NCBI GenBank assembly: GCA_025050535.1
Contig: JALBVF010000003.1
Coordinates: 62,001-126,000 of the forward strand
Length of the DNA: 64,000 bases
Direction of reading: 5' to 3'
Source: Candidatus Protistibacter heckmannii
GTDB lineage: Bacteria; Pseudomonadota; Gammaproteobacteria; Burkholderiales; Burkholderiaceae
This document shows, piece by piece, positions 26,288-35,155 of this stretch (positions are counted from its first letter, which is position 1; each line of letters starts with the position of its first letter). Both the position numbers and the translations under genes were made by a program. The notes below the pieces were generated by a model. The model did no database searches. It was given only the letters and a program-made list of their open reading frames with translations, and was not told the DNA's origin.

Positions 26288-28095
26288 CTAGTTCAATCGG
26301 GCCAGGTCTCGGAAACTCTGGCTGTTACGCAGGAGTTCGTCGTATGTACCTTTGGCGACGATCTTGCCGTTGGCCAGTTCGATGATCATGTCGCAAGTCT
26401 GCACGGTTGAGATCCTGTGCGCCACCAAGACGATGGTCAGCTTGCTGTCCAGGTTGGAAATGGTACGCATCACCGAGTGTTCGGTGGAGTTGTCCAGAGC
26501 ACTCGTCGCTTCATCGAAGATCAACAGATTGGCCTGCTTGTAGAGCGCCCGGGCGATTCCGATGCGCTGCCTCTGCCCGCCACTCAGCCGGATTCCGCGC
26601 TCACCGACTATCGCGGAATATTGCTCAGGCATGCTTTCGATATGGTCTGCAATCTGTGCCTGTTCCGCGGCCATGCGCACCCGTCGCATGTCGATCTCCG
26701 CTCTCGGCACGCCAAACGCGATGTTTTCTGCCAGCGTCGAGTCCGACAAGTAGATCATCTGCGGCACATGAGCAATGTTCTTTTGCCAAGCGCGGCGGGA
26801 TTGCTCGGTAATTTCCCGATCATCCACGGTCATGCTCCCCTGCGTCGGGGCCAGCAATCCCATCAGGATATTGAGCATGGTGCTTTTGCCACTGCCCGTG
26901 CTTCCCACCACGCCGATCCGCATTCCCCTGGAAATGCTAAGGTCGGCGCCGCTCAATACCCAAGGCTTGTCCTGCCCATAACGGAACGACACGCCATCCA
27001 GGCGTAGCTGCCGATCGAAGGGCAGCGGAGACACGTCATACGATTCCTTGGAAATCGGTTGATCCAACATTTCCAGCACGCTCGACAGCGACGCTTGGCT
27101 GGAAATCAGGTTGACGAAGTTGCCATACGATTGCTGGAGCAAGGGCAAAAGACGTTGCGCCCCGACAGCCAACGCGCCGATCACCGGCAGGGCCGCGCCC
27201 ACGCCGCCTGTACGGCGGCTCAAGGCAAAAGTCAGTGTAGCGATCAGGACGACGCCCAGTGTCTCCATGACGAAGCGCGGCCCCTGGCTGACAAACACAT
27301 TTTCGCAAGTGACCACCCGCAGCTTCTGTGCGGACCGGCTGTAGATTTCACTATAAATCGCGCCTGCGTGCCGTCCAGAAGAACGTCCAGGATCGCGCCC
27401 AGTCCTTCCTGCAGGGACTTTTGCACCTTGGGAAGTTCCTCGGAGATCAGCTCTCCATTGATTCGCATCCTCTTGCGGCTGACGCGAATAATCAGGCCAT
27501 AGCAGGCGCCGAAGAAAAGCGCCGTCAAGACCGTGACAACTGGGTCTATCACGAGGAGCACGCACAGGATCACGAGAAACAGGATGATCGAGCTGATCAA
27601 GTTCACGATGGAAAGCAGCAGGCTGGAGGTGATGCCGACTTTCTGCGTGATGTTCGCGATGATGTCGCTGCTGTTTCTGGCGATATGCACTTCGAAAGGC
27701 TGATGCAGCGTGCGGCGGAACACCTCGATGCCGATGTCAGTGCCCGCCGCATTGCCCAGTTGCGTCGTCACCCAAAGAAGCAGGAGACGCAGTGCGCCGC
27801 TGATCAAGGTTGCGCCAATGAATGCGATCGTAATCGCCAACATGGCCGCATCAGTAGAATGTATGTCCAACACGCCCAACACCTCTTTCATGATGGGCTT
27901 GACTAGCAACAAGTCCGGCTGCGTGAATATCCCCACGAACGGAACGATTGAGCCGAGACTGAAAATCTCCGCGACCGAGCAAACCAGGCTCAATGCAAGA
28001 AGTAGGCGAAATTGTGAACGACGGCGCGAACTGATGTGGTGATAAAGCTTTCCGAGACTGGTCACCAAGCTTTCGCGGGTGGACTCAAACTGCAT
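26288..28095 (-). pseudogene. MsbA/PglK-type ABC flippase gene with a one-base frameshift
   Basis: Reading from ATG 28095, a membrane domain with several helices runs to LDGTQARF near 27358, then the frame is lost. The other frame resumes directly with YSEIYSRSAQKL and continues through the rest of the membrane domain and a complete nucleotide-binding domain: Walker A GSTGSGKST, signature LSGGQRQR, Walker B LLIFDEATSALD and H-loop VAHRIS, ending at 26288. Adding one base to the AAA at 27355-27357 (plus strand) restores ARF-YSEIYSRS. The intact product would be about 600 residues, the usual size of a lipid-linked oligosaccharide flippase. It could be a true frameshift or a base-call error, since everything else is undamaged. 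Confidence 0.8.
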
Positions 28096-29368
28096 TTTTA
28101 CTTCCTATATGTTGCGGTCGGTCCATGGTAAGAGTCTGCGAATAAAGCGCGAGGAATATCACAATATTTGTTGTTTTTAGCAGGGAAGTGTAATGCCAGA
28201 GGGTAATAAAACCAACCGATACGGCGGCCACATAAGGCAGTTTTTCTCGACGCCAATCTCCATCTTTTGATGCGATCCATAAAATTATTGGGAATATGAG
28301 AATGGAATAAAAAACGATCGTCGAAAATAATCCGTACTCAAAGAAAATTTTGATTGTTCCTATTTCTACGGTGGCCATATTTGATAGGCCAAGTGATCCA
28401 TGCCCGAAGAATAAAGCCATCATATCTTCCCAGAGATATCCGGTTCGGAAATCCAAGATGTTCCCCCAATCCCCTCCAGATCTTGAGACCCTTATTTTCC
28501 AGGCATTGATAATTCCGATTGGGATAAGCTTAAATAAGAACGCAAGATAAATTCCGATTATCAGAATTTTGATGAGAATGATTATTTTCAGGATAAATCT
28601 GATTTTCGATTTTGCAATCAAGATGCCTATCATTCCGAATATGAGGCCGCCGACAGCGGCGGCAATAATGTTGCTTGCCGTCAGGGATAAGATCAGGCCC
28701 AAGGAGGTGATAAGCGCGAGAAGATAATTGATCCCGCTTCCCGCGCCCTCGCGAAGCAAGAAGAAAAGCCAAAAAATGGAGAGCACGGCCATCGCCATTC
28801 CGGTGTCTTCCGGATTCAACCCAAACAATCCATTCGGCCTATAGAAATTTGCGGATTTCCCATAGGCGTCGAAATTGGCCCTCAAGGCTTTCTGAATTGA
28901 ATAGGCAGTCTCATAGCCGTTGTCAAAGAAGGCGGTATTCAGCAGCAGGAATTCGACGATCAGGAATACCGACAAAGCAACGCTGATTATCCGCATCCAA
29001 AGAATCAACAGTTCTTCCGGTATATCCTTGAACAGATAGGCAAGGAACGGCATGAAACCTAGGAAATAAAGCGGCAGAAAAGCGTTTGCTGGTGAATCCA
29101 GCACAAAAGACGTCAGCGCCCAAATCGACAGCAAGGCCAGGTTCAGCATCAGCAGATGCGGAAGCGGGTACGGCAGAAATAGCTTGCCCCTCAGGGCGAG
29201 AGACAAGCCATAAATGGCCATCATCCCCAAGGTCAACGCCGCCCCCCAATAAATTGAGGCGGCGGGCAGCGTCGGGGCCATGAGCAAGACCACGACACCG
29301 CGCAGTGTCACCAGCAGCAGAATAGCCAAGGCAACATAACAACGAATCGCCGCATCCTTTTCTGGCAT
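28085..29368 (-). CDS. Wzy-like polysaccharide polymerase / O-antigen ligase-type membrane protein
   Basis: 427 residues, almost entirely hydrophobic, with roughly ten to twelve membrane helices. A longer soluble loop carries GYETAYSIQKALRANFDAYG and the segment RPNGLFGLNPEDTGMAM, and another has ISRSGGDWGNILDFRTGYLW-like residues with FFGHGSLG, features common in Wzy and WaaL loops. Sequence conservation in these proteins is low, so polymerase versus ligase cannot be decided; next to wzz a polymerase is more likely. The central part (about 28150-28700) is visibly richer in A and T than neighbouring genes, a common mark of transferred polymerase genes. The stop overlaps the start of the flippase gene. 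Confidence 0.7.
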   Translation of the reverse strand: MPEKDAAIRCYVALAILLLVTLRGVVVLLMAPTLPAASIYWGAALTLGMMAIYGLSLALRGKLFLPYPLPHLLMLNLALLSIWALTSFVLDSPANAFLPLYFLGFMPFLAYLFKDIPEELLILWMRIISVALSVFLIVEFLLLNTAFFDNGYETAYSIQKALRANFDAYGKSANFYRPNGLFGLNPEDTGMAMAVLSIFWLFFLLREGAGSGINYLLALITSLGLILSLTASNIIAAAVGGLIFGMIGILIAKSKIRFILKIIILIKILIIGIYLAFLFKLIPIGIINAWKIRVSRSGGDWGNILDFRTGYLWEDMMALFFGHGSLGLSNMATVEIGTIKIFFEYGLFSTIVFYSILIFPIILWIASKDGDWRREKLPYVAAVSVGFITLWHYTSLLKTTNIVIFLALYSQTLTMDRPQHIGSKNAV

Positions 29369-29388
29369 GGCCTCACCCGGTCATATAA

Positions 29389-30240
29389 CTAGGCGGTAAC
29401 GCCGTCGCCTTGCTGCCGTAGATATAGTCCCCGGGTGATGGCGGCGAGCAAGCCAATCATCAGCCCAACGGAGATGCCAAGGGCGATGCATATTCCCGGG
29501 CGCGGAAATGCAGGCCTGTCCGACGAGTAAATTGGGCTGAGCAGACGCGTTGGACGCGCCGCCGCCGAACTGACCACATTCTCCATTCTACGGATATCTT
29601 CCAACTGGCTGCGCATTTCATCACGCATGCTAAGATAGACGGCCGATGTAATCCAGGACTTGTCGGTGCGCACCAGAAGAGCCTTGTTCTCCTCATAGGC
29701 CTTTTTCAATTCATCGGCTGTCTTTTTCGCCTCCTCCACCAAAGGCTTCACCAGTTCCGCCTGACGGATCTTGACCAAATTGAAAATAGCCTGGGCGCAG
29801 GTCGCGGCGATCTCCTTGGAAGATCTGCGGAACCGGATTTCGACGATATTCGCTGTATTCTTCATCACGCCGAAGAGCAAAGAGGGGATGAGATCCTCGG
29901 CAGCGCTGCCGCTGGGCGACACTGCGCAATTGCGCAGCGCATCTTCCGAATACGCAGTCGGCGTCTTCAGCCATCCGACGACGACCGCGGCCTCTTCCAC
30001 GTTCACACCGAATGGATTATTCGTTTCGTTGTCGCTTATCTTATTGATGCTGATTTGCGCCACCTGGATTTGAGCGCTTGCCTCATATTGCTTCTGTGCA
30101 GTGGCAAGCAAGCCCAGCGCAATGACAAGGCCTATCAGGGTGCAGATACCGATCAGCCGCCAACTCTCCCGGCAAAAATCGGCCAATTGAAAAATGCCGT
30201 ATTTCCCGATCTTCCTAGCCTGCGGTGATTGATCAACCAT
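29389..30240 (-). CDS. wzz: Wzz-type chain-length determinant protein
   Basis: 283 residues with the classic layout: a cytoplasmic N-terminus, membrane helix 1 at about 31-50 (LIGICTLIGLVIALGLLATA), a periplasmic domain with long helices (EEAKKTADELKKAYEENKALL), and membrane helix 2 near 250-268 (ICIALGISVGLMIGLLAAI) after a Pro-rich PAFPRPG. No kinase domain follows, so it is the Wzz rather than the fused Wzc form. It controls chain length of the polymer made by the Wzy-like protein 20 bp downstream. The gene is preceded by a 46-bp gap. Confidence 0.85.
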   Translation of the reverse strand: MVDQSPQARKIGKYGIFQLADFCRESWRLIGICTLIGLVIALGLLATAQKQYEASAQIQVAQISINKISDNETNNPFGVNVEEAAVVVGWLKTPTAYSEDALRNCAVSPSGSAAEDLIPSLLFGVMKNTANIVEIRFRRSSKEIAATCAQAIFNLVKIRQAELVKPLVEEAKKTADELKKAYEENKALLVRTDKSWITSAVYLSMRDEMRSQLEDIRRMENVVSSAAARPTRLLSPIYSSDRPAFPRPGICIALGISVGLMIGLLAAITRGLYLRQQGDGVTA

Positions 30241-30286
30241 TTTTGCTCCCGAGTAAAATGCTACGCATCGCCCATGGTGACGGGGC

Positions 30287-31090
30287 TTATTCGGCGCTTT
30301 CTAATTGCCGGATGATCGTCGCGAGTCGCGCCCCGTCCGCATCCAACAGCTGTCTCCAGCCGTCTGCCGCCGTATTCTCCGGCCGCTCGCCAGGATAATC
30401 GATTTGCGATTGCCGCCAGCTTTCCATCGATCCGATATCCCGATGGAATCCCAAGTGGCTGACGGCGTAAATCTTTCCAAGAAAATGCGGAATCACTTGA
30501 GTGCTCAAATCGATGAAGCCACCGCCAATCGAGGCTATGAATTCAACGATTTCTTTTTCAAAAATGTAAACTGCTGCATTGGCGAGATTCCCGGGAGGGT
30601 TCTGCACTTTCTCATGGAAAGCCTGAACAACGTGCTCTCGACTCAGCTCGACAATGCCGCCCGATTTGGGATCGTCCGCGAGAAAAGTCATCATCGTCAT
30701 GGCGCAATGCGGCGGACGCTGCGCATGCTCCCTCATCAGCCATTCCGCGTCGAAGTCGGTCAGGTTATCGGCGTGCGCAACGAGCACGGGACCTGCCTCG
30801 AAGAGCTGCCTATGCCGCAACACCGTGCCAGCCGTGCCTAGCAGGTTCTGCTCGTGCATCAGGCTCACCTTGCCGCGATAAGAAGACCCGGCAAGGTATT
30901 GCTCTACCAGCTCGCTGAAATAATGCGTATTGACCACGATCCGATCAAAATCCGCCTGCGCAAGCTTATCCAGCCAGTATTCCAACAACGGGCGCCCTCG
31001 GATCGGTGCAAGGCATTTCGGTACATAATCCGTCAGCGGTCTGAGTCGTGTACCCAGACCAGCCGCCAGCAAGAGCGCCGTTTTAGTCAT
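30287..31090 (-). CDS. Sugar-1-phosphate nucleotidyltransferase (HddC/MurU-like)
   Basis: 267 residues. N-terminal ALLLAAGLGTRLRPLTDYVPK is the NTP-transferase signature, followed by KCLAPIRGRPLLEYW. VLVAHADNLTDFDAEWL has the metal-binding Asp, and NAAVYIFEKEIVEFI follows near residue 170. It shares features with D-glycero-D-manno-heptose-1-phosphate guanylyltransferase (HddC) and MurU. The gene overlaps the cytidylyltransferase-PfkB fusion gene by eight bases, and a GmhA-like isomerase lies upstream in the same block, so activation of a heptose-like sugar phosphate is plausible. Base specificity cannot be read off. Confidence 0.75.
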   Translation of the reverse strand: MTKTALLLAAGLGTRLRPLTDYVPKCLAPIRGRPLLEYWLDKLAQADFDRIVVNTHYFSELVEQYLAGSSYRGKVSLMHEQNLLGTAGTVLRHRQLFEAGPVLVAHADNLTDFDAEWLMREHAQRPPHCAMTMMTFLADDPKSGGIVELSREHVVQAFHEKVQNPPGNLANAAVYIFEKEIVEFIASIGGGFIDLSTQVIPHFLGKIYAVSHLGFHRDIGSMESWRQSQIDYPGERPENTAADGWRQLLDADGARLATIIRQLESAE

Positions 31091-32555
31091 CGAGTTGTGC
31101 TTCGATTTCGGCGGGCGACAAGGGCGTATTGCCGACGCGGCCCACCTGGCAGGCCGCCGCCAACGAGCCCAGGTACATGCTCTGCCACAGGCTGCTGCCC
31201 GCCACCAGGGCCATGGATGCGCAGGTGAGGAACGAATCGCCCGCTCCTGCGGTGTCCTTGGGGACCGTATTGAATGCGGGCAATCGGTCTGTCACCCATT
31301 CCCCGTCGACGCCCATTTCCAGCTTGTGCCCCAAGAGCCCCTCCGCCCCCAGGGTAATCACGACATTCTGCGCCGCGGCGCGCTGGTGCAACTGCTCGGC
31401 CAGCACCACCATGCCCGAATTGAAATCGCGCAGCGCCAGCCGGGCCTCCCGCTCGGTGGGAGTGATCAGCAGCATGTCCTTGAAGCGTGCGATGTCGCCG
31501 ACCTGCGAGGAAGACTGGCTGTCCGCCACCATGGGAATGCCAAGCCGTTTGCAGTGCACGCAAATTGCGTCCACCAGGTCTTGAGGCAAGCAGCCATAGT
31601 TGAAGTCGGAGAAGATCAGGAGATCGATCTCCTGCAACTTCTCCAGCAGCTCAGCCAGGAGATGGTCGCTGAGGGCCTTCGAGATGCCGTGCTGACGCAG
31701 GTGGCTCACCCGAAGCAAAGTCTTTCCGCTGGCGCGATAACGCATCTTCAGCGTGGTGGGCCTGCTCTCATCGACGAAAATATGGGTGTCGACGCCATAC
31801 TTATGCAGTGCGCCAAGCGCGTAGTCCCTTGTCTCGTCCGCGCCCGCGATGGAAAAGAATTGGACTTGCGCACCCAGGCCTCGGGCATGCGCGGCCACGA
31901 TACCGGCCCCGCCGATAAATTTGTCGCTGGCGATGGGCGAGACGACGATCGAGGGATCCTCTTGGGACATGCCCAGAGGCTCGCAGGCGATGTATTCATC
32001 CACGATCAGATCGCCGATCACCGCCACGTGCATCTGTGAGAACTTTCGCAGATGCACATGCAGCGAATCCAGCTTGAACCCATGGCGCTGCGGGAAATCG
32101 GAAGGCCGTTGTATCACCGAACGCGTCAGCTCGTCGGCCTCATGGGTGATCAGTTCAAGTGACGAGAAACGCGTTTCACCCGCCCCGAACAGCAGCTTGC
32201 CGCCGTAGGATTCGACGATGTTCCTTTCAGCGTTGTCCCTGTCCTCGAACTCCTTACCCTTGACCACGACGTCGGGCTTGAGCCTCTCGATCCAATCCTT
32301 GGTGGACTCCTTGAGGATGAAGGCATAGTCCACGAAGCTGATGGAGTTGACGCTCTCAAGCCGCATCTCGGCGGACAAGATCACGCCGCGGGAATTATTG
32401 TCGTTCACCCCGACGGCGAGAAAATCGCCGCATTCAGAGGCGAACTTGAGTAGGCGCAGATGCCCTGGATGAACGATGTTGAAGTTGCCGGAAACGAAGA
32501 CGATGCGGCGTTTGTCTCCTGCAAGACGCCGAATATCCTGAGCAGTGGAATTCAT
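31083..32555 (-). CDS. Fusion: cytidylyltransferase-like domain plus PfkB sugar kinase (HldE-like, reversed order)
   Basis: 490 residues from the ATG at 32555, five bases after the upstream stop. Residues about 15-145 are a nucleotidyltransferase of the HxGH type (GNFNIVHPGHLRLL, with HPGH at 29-32, and VVKGKEFEDRDNAE). From about 160 on is a ribokinase/PfkB domain: VAVIGDLIVDEYI, GGAGIVAAHARGLGA, and DTAGAGDSFLTCAS with the catalytic Asp. In HldE the kinase comes first and the adenylyltransferase second; here the order is swapped. It could phosphorylate and activate a heptose, or a related sugar or polyol. It overlaps the nucleotidyltransferase gene, giving two activating enzymes side by side. 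Confidence 0.8.
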   Translation of the reverse strand: MNSTAQDIRRLAGDKRRIVFVSGNFNIVHPGHLRLLKFASECGDFLAVGVNDNNSRGVILSAEMRLESVNSISFVDYAFILKESTKDWIERLKPDVVVKGKEFEDRDNAERNIVESYGGKLLFGAGETRFSSLELITHEADELTRSVIQRPSDFPQRHGFKLDSLHVHLRKFSQMHVAVIGDLIVDEYIACEPLGMSQEDPSIVVSPIASDKFIGGAGIVAAHARGLGAQVQFFSIAGADETRDYALGALHKYGVDTHIFVDESRPTTLKMRYRASGKTLLRVSHLRQHGISKALSDHLLAELLEKLQEIDLLIFSDFNYGCLPQDLVDAICVHCKRLGIPMVADSQSSSQVGDIARFKDMLLITPTEREARLALRDFNSGMVVLAEQLHQRAAAQNVVITLGAEGLLGHKLEMGVDGEWVTDRLPAFNTVPKDTAGAGDSFLTCASMALVAGSSLWQSMYLGSLAAACQVGRVGNTPLSPAEIEAQLDD

Positions 32556-32560
32556 GAGGT

Positions 32561-33325
32561 TCAGCCAAGCAAACGGATGGCGAACTCCATGCTGATCCGG
32601 GATTCTGCGCCAGTATGCGGGATGCCGGCGTGCAGCAGGCGGATATTGAAGACGATGGCCTCGCCCGGCGCCGTGTCGACACAAACCAGATCAAGGTCCG
32701 CCGGGTCGACGTCCAGCACGGGCTTCGGCCGGCCGTGCCGCACCTCGGCGTGATTCGGCCAATCCTTCAGATGCGAATCGTCCATGACGGCCAATCCGCT
32801 CATCCCTGGTTCGACGTTGACCGCAATCCAGACTTTGATCAGCCCGGTCTGCTGCGCCTCGGTCATATTGTTCGTGTACTGGTAGAACCAGGTATCGGCA
32901 TGCGCGCCGGACACGTCGCCGGCCTGACCCGGCCTGACGATGCGCCAATATATTTCAGGATGGCCAAGTCCCTCGATGTCGGCCACCTCGAACGGCCCCA
33001 AGGCATCTTCCAGCGCTTTGAACAAGGACATCGACTGGATTTTCTGGACTTCCTCCTTGGAGAAAAGCCTGGAATCCTTATTCCACACCGAGGCGTGATC
33101 GACGAGCTCGCAGATCTCGTGATAACGCTCGGTGGGCGTCGCGCGGAACACTTCCAGCATATCCGGCCGAACAGATTCAAGCCGTGCAAGCCATTTCGCC
33201 CGGATCAGCGCCTTTAGCGCATCGAGGTCCTCCGGCAAAAAACCAAGTCCCCGGAAATAGCCCGGCGAGATGTTCAGCTTGTTCAGTGAAGCGTTGACGC
33301 GAGGGGAAGAGGACTTGGCTTGCAT
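32561..33325 (-). CDS. Fe(II)/2-oxoglutarate dioxygenase-like protein (PhyH-type motif)
   Basis: 254 residues. A facial triad can be seen as His142 and Asp144 (GAHADTW) with His232 (LLHAGIP), followed by Arg243 (ESRIS), the spacing expected for a 2-oxoglutarate-binding Arg. WIAVNVEPGMSGLAVMDDSH between them resembles the PhyH core strand, and APGEAIVFN precedes the distal His. Such enzymes hydroxylate, epimerise or desaturate small molecules; some act on sugars or lipid-linked glycans. It lies between the radical SAM gene (14 bp) and the fusion kinase gene. The substrate is unknown; the iron-site reading is from sequence only. Confidence 0.65.
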   Translation of the reverse strand: MQAKSSSPRVNASLNKLNISPGYFRGLGFLPEDLDALKALIRAKWLARLESVRPDMLEVFRATPTERYHEICELVDHASVWNKDSRLFSKEEVQKIQSMSLFKALEDALGPFEVADIEGLGHPEIYWRIVRPGQAGDVSGAHADTWFYQYTNNMTEAQQTGLIKVWIAVNVEPGMSGLAVMDDSHLKDWPNHAEVRHGRPKPVLDVDPADLDLVCVDTAPGEAIVFNIRLLHAGIPHTGAESRISMEFAIRLLG

Positions 33326-33339
33326 GGGCGAAGGTGCGT

Positions 33340-34464
33340 TCAGGCGAAGTTGATATGTTGCGGCCGGATCTTCCCGGACAGACTCGGCAGCTGCACCTTG
33401 CCCTTTTGATAGGAGTCCATGAACTCATTGACCTTGTGCTGAAGGCAGAGCGAGCCACACATCTTCTGCGCGTTGAAATCCGGGCCGGCCAAGTAGTTCA
33501 TCACTTCCCAATACCGATCGGAGGCCCAGATGTCGCGGAAGCGCTCTTCGCAGATATTGCCGATGTGGAATTTCTTGTAGCGCTCATTGAACAGCATGCC
33601 GCACGGCGCCACAAGGCCCGAGCCGGAAAGCTGGATCATGAACGGGGGGCCGTAGCAGCGTTGATAGCTGCGTTGGCCGGTCGCCTCGATCTTGGACCAC
33701 TTCACCTCGACCTTGTATTCGTCGTCGGACATCGCCTCGGCCTGATGCAGCAGGTCGTACAGTTGGCTGTATTTGCCGTAATCTACACCCAGGTCGCCGT
33801 CTTCGTTGTCCGAGCAGTGCTTGATGATCAGGTAATCCGGCCGCAGCTCCTTGCCGAGCCGCGCCAAGGGCAGAATCTGGTCGGCGTACTCGGGCATCAA
33901 GACCATCTGCAAGCCGATCGTCACCGAAAGATTGTCGCGCTTCTTGATGGCGACCATGTCGCGGATGTTCTGGCAGACGCGATCGAAATAATCGGGCTTG
34001 ACGCCCATGATCTCGCCGTAGCGCTCTTTCTCGCCCGCGGAAATATTGATACGCAGATAGGTCAGCGAGGGCAGCACCTCCTCGAGCTTGCGCTTGGTCA
34101 GCACAAAGCCGTTCGTGCCGCAGGCCATGGACAAGCCGACCTCATGCCCCTTCTTGCAGGCGTCGACGAACACCGGAGAGATGGCGCTCTCCCCGTCGGA
34201 AACGAAGCTGATGCCCTTGACCCCGATTTCCGCGCAGTCATCCAGGAGGTCATAAATCACTTCCTTGGTGATCGACTTGCGGTCGTTCTCCTGGAGCATG
34301 GCGTAGCAATAGTGGCAGCCGTAGTTGCAGGCGCGGGTCAACGCCATGTCGATGGTGATCGGCGCGATACGTTCGCCGCGTTCCCAAGCGGCGATCCGGT
34401 CCTGGTGCCATGCGATCTTGGTGCCGTCGAGAATCAGTTCCGCGTGATCGGTCATTCCAGTCAT
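33340..34464 (-). CDS. Radical SAM protein with SPASM-like C-terminus
   Basis: 374 residues. Start ATG at 34464 has GGAG six bases upstream. The cluster-binding motif CNYGCHYC is at residues 46-53 (Cys46, Cys50, Cys53). After the barrel come further cysteines in SYQRCYGPPFM, LVAPCGMLFNE, IGNICEERFRDIW and KMCGSLCLQH, a spacing that suggests a SPASM/twitch domain with auxiliary iron-sulfur clusters. SPASM enzymes modify peptides, but related ones act on sugars and nucleotide sugars (for example aminoglycoside and deoxyamino sugar epimerases or dehydratases). It lies inside the sugar block between a 2OG-oxygenase-like gene and an unknown gene. Substrate not known. Confidence 0.8.
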   Translation of the reverse strand: MTGMTDHAELILDGTKIAWHQDRIAAWERGERIAPITIDMALTRACNYGCHYCYAMLQENDRKSITKEVIYDLLDDCAEIGVKGISFVSDGESAISPVFVDACKKGHEVGLSMACGTNGFVLTKRKLEEVLPSLTYLRINISAGEKERYGEIMGVKPDYFDRVCQNIRDMVAIKKRDNLSVTIGLQMVLMPEYADQILPLARLGKELRPDYLIIKHCSDNEDGDLGVDYGKYSQLYDLLHQAEAMSDDEYKVEVKWSKIEATGQRSYQRCYGPPFMIQLSGSGLVAPCGMLFNERYKKFHIGNICEERFRDIWASDRYWEVMNYLAGPDFNAQKMCGSLCLQHKVNEFMDSYQKGKVQLPSLSGKIRPQHINFA

Positions 34465-34473
34465 TTGAATCTC

Positions 34474-35154
34474 CTACAACCTTCGAATTCGATTGAGATC
34501 TTTCATCTCGGTGACGAACACCTCAAGGCGCTCTCCGGTCTGCGTGCGCAGGAAGCACTCGAAGTCCATCAGCATCTTGGGCTTGACGCCGATCGGCAAG
34601 GTTTCTGAAAATCGCACGTCGATCCGTTCGTACTTGTCGATGTCGACCACCACGATGGCGTCCTGCTCCACCCCGGCTCTGGTCAAAAACATGCCCAGAA
34701 GCCCGCGCACCGTCGCCATCTTGTCCTTGCGCTCTCTGGCCACCCAGGCGGGAGTCGGGCCACGGTCTTCGAAATTCCAGTCGCCCGGCTTTAGTGGGGG
34801 CAGCGGCGCGGCGCGGTACAGGGCGCGCAGCAGCGCTTCGGCCAAGGCCATTTCCGGCCCCATGGCCTTGGGAATGCCAATGCCGGCTGGCCGTCTCAGC
34901 AGGCCTTTGGCGGTCAGCGCGTTGGCGGCATAGATGGCGGCATGCTCCGTCGCCTCCCGCAGCGTGAAGCCGATCATCGCCTCGCCGACTGCGTCCAACA
35001 CCGCTTTTTCTTTTTCGCTGGAAGAACCGCTGAAGGCGACGCCCGCAATCTTGCTCTCCGACAGACTCACCGAAACCGAGCGGCCGTCCAGACTGACGGA
35101 AAGCTCGGAGATTGGAGCCGTATCGGCGCGCAAGGCCATACCGGAAACTGTCAT
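34474..35154 (-). CDS. Unknown protein, 226 residues
   Basis: I do not recognise this protein. It is soluble with no signal peptide, membrane helix or cysteine pairs of note. The N-terminal 95 residues contain KIAGVAFSGSSSEKEKAVLDAV and GEAMIGFTLREATEHAAIYA, vaguely like the IscU/NifU or TSCPD strand-turn-helix pattern but without the metal-binding cysteines; this is a weak impression. The C-terminal half includes FEDRGPTPAWVARERKDKMATV and a strand-rich tail (IVVVDIDKYERIDVRF). It lies 9 bp before the radical SAM gene and 1 bp after the 102-residue gene, so the three may act together, for example as an accessory or partner protein. Confidence 0.6.
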   Translation of the reverse strand: MTVSGMALRADTAPISELSVSLDGRSVSVSLSESKIAGVAFSGSSSEKEKAVLDAVGEAMIGFTLREATEHAAIYAANALTAKGLLRRPAGIGIPKAMGPEMALAEALLRALYRAAPLPPLKPGDWNFEDRGPTPAWVARERKDKMATVRGLLGMFLTRAGVEQDAIVVVDIDKYERIDVRFSETLPIGVKPKMLMDFECFLRTQTGERLEVFVTEMKDLNRIRRL

Positions 35155-35155
35155 A

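Noticed and set aside
27340-27370. Phase-variable switch in the flippase gene
   Set aside because: The run at the frameshift is only three A, too short for slipped-strand switching; a fixed mutation or sequence error is more likely.
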